64,000 bases of DNA, taken from assembly GCA_019828545.1 (NCBI GenBank), contig JACVRA010000192.1, positions 372,001 to 436,000 of the forward strand, in the 5' to 3' direction. The notes under the pieces are model-generated. The model was not told the origin of the DNA. It saw only the letters and a program-made list of their open reading frames with translations, and did not search any database. The position numbers and the translations under genes were made by a program. Of the stretch, positions 55,376 to 64,000 are shown piece by piece. This DNA is from Paracamarosporium sp. OC-R06-R3. Lineage: Eukaryota; Ascomycota; Dothideomycetes; Pleosporales; Didymosphaeriaceae. Numbering within the stretch: the stretch's first letter is position 1; each line of letters begins with the position of its first letter.

Positions 55376-56223
55376 TGCCTTGCAATCTCTAAATAGGTGT
55401 ATGCGTAACGCGGTAGGCTATACATTCTTCGATACGGAAGCATAGATCTTGAGGTGCCTTCGCTCAGAATATGCCGGTCAATGCGGACCAGGTCGACTTT
55501 CTGTCTTCACACTCATGTACCTTTTTAGTTCATAGTGCTCCGCTCGTATATATTTCTGTCTTTAGAACAATACCGTCCGATTTAAGTACCATGGCATCAC
55601 AAGTAAGAGCAACGGTCGGTGATCAAACGCTAGGGATGACTCAGTAGCTCTGGCATCTTACAGTATCCATCAATCCTCGCTAATCTACCGAAAGATTCTC
55701 GCGCGCAGTCTTGCTTTCCCGTGGGCTACTCTGAGCTCGGCTTTCCCTACCATAGGACAACTGTCCTCCCATTGTACATCAAAAGGGCCATAAAAAGAAG
55801 GCACGCCTATAAACCATAATAGGTAAAATAGATGATAAGGTTCGCCAGGTATCAATAAGAAATGTGGAGCACAGCAACATCGCTTTCTTTGCTGCCCGGG
55901 CAGATCGGACTGAAAGCATTGACCAGCTGCGTCGCCTCAACGCAACCAAAAAGCGGTAGATATCAACGATCGTCAGCATTGTGAAAGATGATATGATGCG
56001 AGTATAACTGCGTCTAACCATTGAAAGGTACTTCGATAACAGGGATTTAACAGTACTGTGATGTTGCTTCACGAGACGCTACAATCACGTGTGGTTAGCG
56101 CGCAGGTAAGATCTAGATCGGTGCAGCCCGGTCCACGTCATGAAATAGCAAGCCAAGGACTCTAACAAGGGCCATGCAGATCTTCTCTTGCTTGTTACGT
56201 ACCTTCAGCCAAAACAACAAATT
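55376..56223. other. Intergenic region, no gene recognised
   Basis: This 848-bp AT-rich spacer lies between the BOR1 relic and the SET-domain gene (divergent starts). It has only short broken frames. Confidence 0.45.
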
Positions 56224-58310
56224 ATGGACAGCACCATGGATACGACAGGACAGTTTGAAGGGCTTTCCAAAGCGATCGCGAAAACGATAGAGGAATATAT
56301 TGCGAGGTCCGAAACTAATACCTCATGGCCACAAGAGCTTCGACATCCTGTTTTACGAGTGGATGCTTTTCTGGAGGATCGAAGTTCGGACCAGAACCGG
56401 GAAAACACCTCTTCTAAGCCATTGCAAGTAGCTTCGGTGCGTACATTTAGACTCTCGATCACTTTTTGAATCACGGTTCTACTATGGTACTTTCAGTGGT
56501 TTGCCTCAGTATGCAACCTGGAAAAAAGCCGGCATATCAAATCCAATACATATTTGTAGACTTCCCAATACTTTCCATATAGTATGCACTTGTAACGAGG
56601 GATGTTAAGACAATGCACTGCACGATCGACTTGCAAGGACTGTAGAAGATCCAAGAGGATCTATCAGAGGAACAGCAAGCTAACCATCAACAGAGTAAAA
56701 TAGATTTAACCAACGTCTTCAAGACTAAAAATGTGCGACGCGCTACAAACCAGGAAACAAACACCGAACCGCTTGTGCAAAGCAGCGATGAGTCTGAACC
56801 CGAGAGTCCTCGCCGTAGAGGGATAGGAAGACTTCGTATCGCGAACACGCAAATTATTGAAGAAGATCTCACCGAGCACCAAAGACAGATCGCTAGCGAT
56901 ACACGCAGTTTCCCAAAGCGGCGAAAGATAGTATCTGATAAGTTCGTGTTCCGGCCCTCGACACTGGACAAGCTCATAATCGGCATCTGGGAGCAGATTC
57001 ATGGCACATTAGACTTAAATCCTCAGGTCATCTCTGAGCAATATCACATCACTTTGCCCACTAGCTCGAACGTATCGACCCCCAGTAAAGAGATAGCAGC
57101 TGAAGTACGAGGTGTTGGGACGACATTGCAAAACGATGCATTTCACAGAATGAACACCCTTTGCCGTAAAGTTACTCAGGCAAGCCGGGTCTGCCGCTCA
57201 ATTGAGATCATCGTTCAAGCTAAATGGATCGAACTGTTCGAGGATAAAATCCAGACATCCATTGCCGCCACGCCTCACATTTCGAAAGCAAAACATCATA
57301 AACAGGCATTTGTTGAAGCGTGCCAGGACTTCTGTTGGTCCGAGAAGGAATTGCGAAATAAAATGGCGATCTGGCGTGGTTACAAAGAAGTAAAGGATGC
57401 TGCAGGTTGGGCAGCGTTAGTCTTCGCAGGCATGGGCATCTATCGCTTTTGCAAGTATCGTGTTGAATTTACAAAGGAAGCGATGAAGCGTCTACAGAAT
57501 CTGCGAACCAGGTTCGAGGTTGCTGCAGACACACTACACCCTAACTGGCGGCAATTGTTGTCTCTTGTTGGAGAGTCCTCTAGGCTACAATACGCTGGGC
57601 ATCCGCACGACTGGGTTGTTTCAGAAGATGGGGCTCATCCAGTACCTCTACGCTCTACCTACACAAGTCAGGATTCTTTCTTCGAATTTGAGCAGCTTGA
57701 GGAGTCGGTCATTGACGAGCGTGCATGGCGAGGCGAGGATCCCCGCTGGGTTCCCCAGTCCAATGCGGTCGTTCAATCGAATGGTACAAATGTCTGCGCT
57801 GTCTGTGGACAGAGTCAGTCGGATGAGCCAGGATTGAATTTCTGTTATTGTTTCCCCAACCTTTTCGGCTGCGTCAAGCGAAGGCCTCCGCCTGTCCAGA
57901 TACATCGCACCAACAACGGTCAAAACAACGGATTAGTCGCCCTCGCCCCCTTTGAGCGCGGCTCTGGAATAGGAGAATTCGTTGGATTGATTACCAAGGG
58001 TGTAAGACATGTCGATGTGATGGATAGCTCAACAGCAACAACCAACTATCAGATTTGGCAGGGCAGACAGGGCAATTTCACTCGGTTCATCAACCACAGC
58101 TGCAAAGCCAATGCACAGTTCACACAGTTCGTTTGGCTAGATACTCAGCATGTGGTCCTAGTGAGTAAAGGGATAGAAGCAGGCGTTGAGATATCTGTTG
58201 ACTATGGGGATCGATATTGGGCGGGCTTGGACAAATCATGTCTCTGCGGCGAGTCATGCTGCAGGTATAGACGAGAAAAGAGACGAGGACAGACCACGAC
58301 GAGTGGATAA
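56224..58310 (+). CDS. SET-domain protein, putative lysine methyltransferase
   Basis: SET proteins methylate lysines on histones or other proteins; the target here is unknown. Model: exon 1 56224-56436 and exon 2 56646-58310, about 625 aa. The 209-nt intron is long and may hide another exon, since a TTTCAG acceptor occurs at about 56495. Residues 1-270 are charged and mostly disordered, followed by a helical region. The C-terminal SET domain starts near NNGLVALAPFERGSGIGEFVG and has GNFTRFINHSCKANAQF, the HSC of the SAM/pseudoknot site, and SVDYGDRYW, with a post-SET-like cysteine cluster CLCGESCC. No DNA-binding domain was seen. It is the last gene of the accessory block. Confidence 0.8.
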
Positions 58311-59063
58311 GCCGACGGACTTGTTTTCACGATGATAGGCACATACATACCAATGCAGCATCTACTGCGCAGCAGATATGCACGCAATCTGCACTTGTAC
58401 CTCCATGTCCTGGGTCAACACACAATTTATTGCCAGCATGATTCGGGCAGCCGAAGTCGAACTGTAACAAGAAGATTCAAGCTGTCGTTCAAAGATATGT
58501 TGGAAAGAATTAGGACCGTGACAACTTTGGTGTCATTGTGAAGGTGTACTGATAGCGGGTTTTGTTGCTGTTGGATAAGGAAAGTCAGGTTCACATTCTT
58601 GACGCAATCTAATATCGCTTGAGTAAGAGGAACATGCTTTGTTTCATAGTCAATCATAAGTTCAAGAACATACAGTCAGCACATGGAGACCGCGTCAAAA
58701 GCAGGAATGGCGTTGACTTGGTAGAAGACCTGCACAAACCTGTAGAAATCCATTGCGGGTGCGGATCCGGTCTTGCGCATGTGGCATATTCTAGATCAAG
58801 ATATGATGATACACGCTTAGTTTCATCGTAAGACGTGGCCTCGAAAAGTCAGATCGGGGATATATTCTCGAATACCTATACTTGATATTGAGCATAGACA
58901 CGTGGTCCGGTTCTCATCGCTCACATATCAACGCTGAGCGAAGCCAACTAGGTCGCCAGGGAAACGTCGTCTCCATTGCCATTTCCCACATATCGGTGCG
59001 AGCGACTTCAAGACTCAAGCTTAGTAACGCCCATAGGCGTAATGAAGGCTGCTCTCCGATAGC
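58311..59063. other. Convergent intergenic region
   Basis: This 753-bp spacer lies between the stops of the SET gene and the C2H2 gene. No gene was recognised. Confidence 0.5.
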
Positions 59064-60610
59064 TCAACCCGGGAATACAGTCACGCTATCCATCTTCGCA
59101 CACATCCTGCTAAACTCTGCCTGGATCAGATCGAACCTCAGCATCTCAATATCCCATGCGCACGCCTGGTTTTCCACATGAAGCACTAGCGAACTGAAAT
59201 CGCTAAAGGTCTTGCCGCAGCCAGCGGCACGACAGATGAAAGGCTGAAGTAATCCGTCCTTCATCCAGTTAACCGTTTCCTTCACATCGACTCGATTGGA
59301 GCGGATCTGGACGTGGATATCTACGTCCATGTAGAGTGTAGAGTACCAGAAAGTGCCGAGGCAGCGCATGAGCTGAGTAGGATCCGGCAGCTTGGCGCAG
59401 TTGCCGGATTCGAGGTGATAGATGAGGCTGCTGCATGTGCGCATCGGAAGAGAGCAGCGCCAGCACGGAATCGAAGCTGCGGCGTGTTTGGTCATGTGCT
59501 GTTTGTTGTGAGAACACATCTTTACCAGCGAAGCTAAATCCGACTTACGATCTGGTAGATACTCTTGTCGTCAGTCTGATAGTGACACTCAGCACAATAG
59601 AAGCACGAATCCATATGCAACGCAAGCTTCGCCTGACCAGCACATCGATGTCCGCAGTCTGGGCAACTGATTTCAAATTGGCAGGTTTCGTGGTGGAGAT
59701 TGAGCTTCGTCTGGCTTGGAAAGATGTGCTTACATCCTTCGCACCGAAAATGATCATCATGCAGATGCTTCTCAAGAATGCTCTCGTTGGGTGCATCGAA
59801 GTCACAGCCGTGCTGGAGGCAATGCCTGTGCTTCGTTGTCAGGCGCCAGTGCTCATCTCGCTCGTTCTGATTTCGGAACTTCCGATGGCAGGTCTGGCAC
59901 CAAACATGCTTCGCCCCGTTGAAGAGGTGCTTATCCAGCTCTGGCTTCGTTCGAAACCCGAGGAGGCAGGTAAGGCAAACGAAGTCATGGCCGGTGACAG
60001 AATAGTTGTTCTCTAAGTGATTCTTGAGACCCCACGCATTGACGAAGGCGCTCAGACAGAGATTGCAGAAGATGTCGTGGCCTGCTGCATTGTCGACATG
60101 GTTCTTCAAGCCGTTACGATCCTTGAAGACTCGCTTGCATAGGTTGCAATAGTTCTCGTGCCGCTGCGGCGATTGCTTGATGTGCGTGAGAAGCGCAGGT
60201 TTGTTAGGGAGTCGAATCTGGCACACGCCGCACCAATGCTCGTGGGGATCGGCGAGCTTTGTGCTGTCGCTGTCTTGTGTAGATCCCGAGACGTCGCGTG
60301 TCTTATGGCGACAGCGAACAGAAAGCGCCTTGCTCTCGTCACGGATGACCAAAGTCTTCACATTTACCTTTAACGCTTGTCCGCTACGCTCGACCCTCTC
60401 CCACGGCGCGTCGCTGTCCGCAACCTGGTTGACAAAGGGATTGAGCTCAGGAGCTGATTCCGCGATTGGTGAACATTGTTCGTCGTGTTCGGCGAAAAGC
60501 GCAAAGCGATTTGCTGTCATGGCGGGCGCCATTGTTGGTATACACGACGGTGTCTCGAAGCGAGGGGCGGGAGTTGCAACGTGCGGCAGAAGTTGGGCGT
60601 GATGTGTCAT
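59064..60610 (-). CDS. C2H2-type multi-zinc-finger protein
   Basis: This is a probable nuclear nucleic-acid-binding protein; targets are unknown. Two exons, 60610-59549 and 59498-59064, with a 50-nt intron, give 498 aa. After an N-terminal region of about 120 aa (ANRFALFAEHDEQ) come at least six to eight C2H2-like units: WCGVCQIRLPNKPALLTHIKQ, YCNLCKRVFKDRNGLKNHVDN, FCNLCLSAFVNAWGLKNHLE, FVCLTCLLGFRTKPELDKH, WCQTCHRKFRNQNERDEHW, and cysteine-rich FRCEGCKHIFPSQTKLNLHH and CPDCGHRCAGQAKLALHM. A further finger lies in exon 2 (ICRAAGCGKTFSDFSSLVLH). The intron joins QTDDKSIYQI to HMTKHAAA. The first ATG (60610) is used; M27 or M31 are possible starts. Confidence 0.84.
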
Positions 60611-61874
60611 GGGAGTGAAGCACGTTGCAACGCGTGGGCTCGTGACGGACGTTGCCTAGCAGACAAACGGGAAGTGGCAGCAAGCATGCACGTAGCCCCA
60701 ATGGTCTTGATATGGAACATGACGGACAGAGACACAGGGGAACGCACGTAGAAGGGAATGAGAAAAAGCAATGAACCACATTTGAGAGGAGATGAGTGGT
60801 CATGTTTAACAGGAGCTAGGAAATGACAAAGATGGCAAGAGCCAAGGGGTGAAAGACGAGAGGAAAGAAACGGCACACTTCAACTCTTTGGTACGCCCAA
60901 TTTGCCATGGCTGAGACGAGACGGCTCCAAGAGCGAGATTGTACGGCCACAGTGGGCGGAAGGAGAAGACGAAGACTTTCTGTGAGTGCGTTCTCCCACG
61001 TGCTACCAGGAATGTGCTGTACAGCAACAGTCTGCAATGAGACTGACAACTAGCTCTTGTTCGCGCCCACCTGGACGCGTCGGGGTATGTACATGATCAT
61101 GTACGAGAATGTGGGCGATGCAGGCCATGCACGGAACAAGGCAACAATGGAGGCTGCAGTGAATGTCGTCAAGGGAAGGCGCGAGTGGGTGAAAGTGACA
61201 GCTCACCGGCTTGGCGGAGACTAGCAGTAGCATGAAAAATTGCAACCATAAAGCATGGTTGTTGTATCGTCGTTGGCAGACAAAAATAGATGAACACAGC
61301 GTACCTACATGGCGGCTCCACATGTCTCCTGAAGACGCGCAAACCTGCTCCCTGGCGGTGCAGCCCTCTCCAAGCCGATGTGCGCCGAAATGCATGCGTC
61401 CGTTGCAGCATTCTAGAACCGCGAGCCCGCCTCACAAAAGCGGGTGTTCTCCGCAAGGAGAGCAGGGCGATGTCTCCAATTGGCGAGGCGCCATGACGAC
61501 AGCAAGCTCGACCCTGTGCAGATACCCCAGTTTTAGGCGCACTGGGGTCGCGCTTGCTGCGTCTTTCAGCTGCCGCCAGGTCGATCCGTCCGCCAAAGCC
61601 ATGTCACCGCGGACTCCACTCTGTCCCAGCTAGAGCCGTAGGTCTTGCGCGTCATGCGCCCATGTAGAATAAGGTCGCGTGCTGACTTCCCTCCGAGTCC
61701 TGTTCTCATCGACTGTGTGAAAGAGAAAGGCCAGAGTCCAATTGCCCGTCGTTGACGCCTCGGCCCCAGCTCTTCCTCGTGAAAGCGTACCTTGTTCCAA
61801 ACGTCTACCCCGCAAACCACCCGCATCCCCAGCCTACACAACTCCAAGCTCTCAATCCCACGTACCCTCTCGTT
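60611..61874. other. Divergent intergenic region, no gene recognised
   Basis: This 1.26-kb region lies between two divergent starts. Several open frames exist on both strands but have no recognisable protein features. The right end is a C-rich 5' leader for the next gene. Confidence 0.5.
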
Positions 61875-62513
61875 ATGTCCCACGCAACACCCTCGGAAGC
61901 CGGTAACCTTCCCTTCGCCATGTTGCCCGATGCCTTCAAGCTGATAGTGTCTGCAGAAGTAGCAACCACCCTCTCCCAGCTCAAGCTCTCCGCAAAATCA
62001 CCTCAGAAGCCCGCTAATAAACCCAAATCCGCACCCGTCGCTGAATCATGGGATGACGACCTCTCCGGCAGCGGCTCCGATACCGAAACAGAAGAAGCTT
62101 CGTCAAATACGCGCTCTAAGGACCGTGACTCGCTTTCCCCGCTCGCAACCGTCAAGTCCGTCGATTCGCCGCACCCCCCGCCGCCTACTCCTGCGAGTCC
62201 AACGGCCGTGCCTTTCGACTTCCCAGACAACGTGCCGTATGGCATAGGAGGTGGCGGAAACAGTACCGATGGGAGTCGGAGGGGGAGTGGCACGGCGAGT
62301 CCAGCAAGGAGGCCGGACAAGACGACTGCGGTTGCCGGACGATTGATTGCGGGAGCGTTGGGCGTGAGAGCACCAAGGAGGACTGAGGAGGAGAGGGAAT
62401 ATGATCGGGCGATGAGGGACAAGGAGAGGAAGAGGAGGGATGAGGAAAGGGAGAGGGAGAGGAAGGAGAGACAGGCTGCCGAGGATAGGAAGAAGTCGGT
62501 GTGGGAGGATTGA
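61875..62513 (+). CDS. Hypothetical charged protein
   Basis: The family was not identified; the pattern looks conserved among filamentous fungi but I cannot name a function. It is a single exon of 212 aa from the ATG at 61875; the frame also extends upstream to a TTG. Residues 1-60 contain a helical stretch (MLPDAFKLIVSAEVATTLSQ). An acidic S/T/E stretch (SWDDDLSGSGSDTETEE), P-rich PHPPPPTPASP and GGGG linker follow. The segment PDKTTAVAGRLIAGALGVRAPRR leads into a very charged E/R/K coil to the C-terminus (REYDRAMRDKERKRRDEER). No TM or signal peptide was seen. Confidence 0.6.
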   Translation: MSHATPSEAGNLPFAMLPDAFKLIVSAEVATTLSQLKLSAKSPQKPANKPKSAPVAESWDDDLSGSGSDTETEEASSNTRSKDRDSLSPLATVKSVDSPHPPPPTPASPTAVPFDFPDNVPYGIGGGGNSTDGSRRGSGTASPARRPDKTTAVAGRLIAGALGVRAPRRTEEEREYDRAMRDKERKRRDEERERERKERQAAEDRKKSVWED

Positions 62514-63045
62514 GGGGAGCTCGGCCTGCGAGCTGTCAAAAGGTGCTTTGGTGTCAATATGAAGGCTGTACTATTTGAGTTTGGGCCGGTGCGTCCTGCT
62601 AGGGTATCTGGCATGGTTAAACATGGATTGAGCTACGATGACAACTTGTATATATACAAACCGTAATGTATCATTGATCAAGTTGAGTGCGGTACTTGGA
62701 GCGCGTCTGATGTGATACTGAACAAGTCATCATGGAGCTCCCACATCAAGAAGCATGGAGTTTCGCGTGCGAAATGTGATTCAGTTCTTCCGAAATCGAT
62801 ATAAAGAGCTACAAGAAAAAAACATGTTGGGAAACAAGAAGCGTCCTCCAGGCACCCAGCCGGTGACGCCAAACCCAAACACATCATCACCTTGGTGTAA
62901 GAAGTATAAGAAATCCATCCTCCGCTGTTCGCCAAATGCATTCAAATTCGTGAATTGTCGTCGTTACCATCCTAGACGCCATGCACACCACCCCGCCGCT
63001 GCGTTGGCGCGAATGCGCTAGACCGTTGCACCTCCGACCGAAACA
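62514..63045. other. Convergent intergenic region
   Basis: This 532-bp spacer lies between the hypothetical gene and the SUMO gene stop codons. No coding content was recognised. Confidence 0.5.
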
Positions 63046-63406
63046 CTAGCAGCCTCCAATCTGCTCCTGATGTACTTCGAGCGTGTCGCCGTCCTGCATA
63101 TCGAGCTGCGACAAGTCAGCAAAGAACTGAGCCATAGCTATCGATGCCCTGCGGCAATACGCTCAACCATGTACGTACCGAGTCAGGATTATCTGTGGGC
63201 TGCACCCTCTGTCCATCGAAGAGGAATCGGACGCTCTGCATGTTCTTTCCCTGGCGGTCGCAGAACGCGTTCATAAGCTTGCTAAGCTGTGTGGTGCGCT
63301 TGATCTTGAAGAAGACCTCATTGTTGTTGTCGGTGACCTTGATGTTAAGGTGCTCTTGCTGGCCATCTTCAGGCTTTTGCTGCATGGGCGATCCGTTGTC
63401 CGACAT
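63046..63406 (-). CDS. SMT3: SUMO (Smt3), ubiquitin-like modifier
   Basis: SUMO is conjugated to lysines of target proteins and regulates nuclear processes. Two exons, 63406-63179 and 63105-63046 (73-nt intron), give 95 aa. The ubiquitin-like fold shows HLNIKVTDNNNEVFFKIKR, LSKLMNAFCDRQGK, RFLFDGQRVQPTDNPDS, then LDMQDGDTLEVHQEQIGG. The diglycine at residues 93-94 is followed by a single Cys, so maturation by a SUMO protease would remove one residue. The ATG at 63406 is the natural start; the upstream open frame from about 63640 is 5' leader. Confidence 0.96.
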
Positions 63407-64000
63407 TTTGCGTATGGGTGACGAGAAAGGATTTGGAGCGTGGGTTGTGACAACCGGGTGTACTTCTGTTGGGGTTAGAAGGCGTGGAAAGCGGTAGAAG
63501 TGGAGTGAGACGTACAGCAGCGACTGTGCGGAGTAGACGTGCTTTTTATAGGCGGGGATGATGCAGGAAGGCGTGAGCCGGTGGGCAGGAGCCGCAGCGC
63601 GAAGAGATGGAGGAAAGGATGGAGAGCTGCGCAAAAACACGTCGGCGGCCTTTAATATAGTGTGGCGAAAGTTTGTGAGATGAAAGAAGTGGGAGCGTGC
63701 GTCGCTGGCCGCGACGTTGAGGTGAGCGTGTGGCTAGTGGGGTTTTCGTCCAGGCTCAAGGCAAAGGGCCAGGGCCGCGGCAGCTTTTCGTCTCTTACTT
63801 TGGACTTCGTAATCCTGTCTTACCTCCACGCTCAATCTATACGCGTTGCCCAATCACCCTCTTATCTTCAGCTGTGGGGAACTAAGCTCGGTTCTTGTCT
63901 GCATCCGCATCCGCATTTGCACCTGCACCTGCATTCACCAGGTCACGTGACACAATGGTGTGTATTTGCTGCTGCATCTTGAATCATCTTGCAAGGCTTA
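63407..64000. promoter_or_regulatory. SUMO upstream region to window end
   Basis: This 594-bp stretch is upstream of SUMO on the minus strand. It likely contains its promoter and leader. No further gene was recognised before the right edge. A hexamer repeat is listed separately. Confidence 0.45.
63901..63936. repeat. Imperfect hexamer tandem repeat (GCAYYY)6
   Basis: There are six consecutive GCA-led hexamers (GCATCC, GCATCC, GCATTT, GCACCT, GCACCT, GCATTC) upstream of SUMO. They are read directly. Confidence 0.85.

Noticed and set aside
57202..57923. Extra frames inside the SET gene on both strands
   Set aside because: Shadows of the long SET exon, which has clear family motifs.
59435..60602. 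Plus-strand open frames opposite the C2H2 gene
   Set aside because: They are antisense shadows of a gene with many conserved fingers on the minus strand.
1..64000. tRNA genes, rRNA, CRISPR arrays, prokaryotic operon signals
   Set aside because: No paired A/B-box layout with foldable arms was seen by eye, and spliced eukaryotic genes rule out prokaryotic features; a tRNA scan would be needed to exclude a tRNA fully.

Overview
The window is nuclear DNA of a filamentous ascomycete. The genes are densely packed on both strands and carry short GT-AG introns of about 45-210 nt. The repertoire is typically fungal: Dicer-like 1, a Zn2Cys6 regulator, PTH11/rhodopsin-type receptors, She9 and ASTRA-associated protein 1. 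A Dothideomycete of the order Pleosporales fits best, but that is inference and not proven by any sequence here. All start codons and splice sites below were read by eye from frame continuity and family motifs.

Left part (1-31.9 kb, mostly housekeeping): DCL1 (cut by the left edge), TAP42-like, an isoamyl-acetate esterase-type SGNH hydrolase, TSC1/hamartin, ASA1, a Zn2Cys6 transcription factor, a rhodopsin-domain membrane protein, She9/Mdm33, a HAD phosphatase, a NECAP-like protein, a GILT-type thiol reductase and a hexokinase-family kinase. Three of these (TAP42, TSC1, ASA1) are tied to TOR/PIKK biology and lie within about 11 kb.

Middle part (32-45.3 kb): a cysteine-rich single-pass membrane protein, alcohol dehydrogenase, a small hypothetical gene, a mitochondrial-looking twin-NBD ABC ATPase, an aldo-keto reductase, and the divergent pair REX4 / ESA1.

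Accessory block (about 45.3-58.3 kb): gene-poor and relic-rich. It holds a small secreted beta/gamma-crystallin-like protein, a possible eroded pogo-type transposase fragment, a six-exon PTH11-like receptor, a SAM methyltransferase, a broken cytochrome P450, a UbiA-family membrane prenyltransferase or terpene cyclase, a broken BOR1-type borate/bicarbonate transporter, a perfect 24-bp inverted repeat and a SET-domain protein. The methyltransferase, P450 and UbiA genes look like a decaying small secondary-metabolite cluster.

Right end (59-64 kb): a C2H2 zinc-finger protein, a charged hypothetical protein and SUMO. I saw no rRNA, no convincing tRNA, no CRISPR array and no intact transposon. Several models contain very small exons (10, 14, 20 and 28 nt) that a plain ORF scan misses. 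In the secreted protein the unspliced frame stays open and gives a misleading product.
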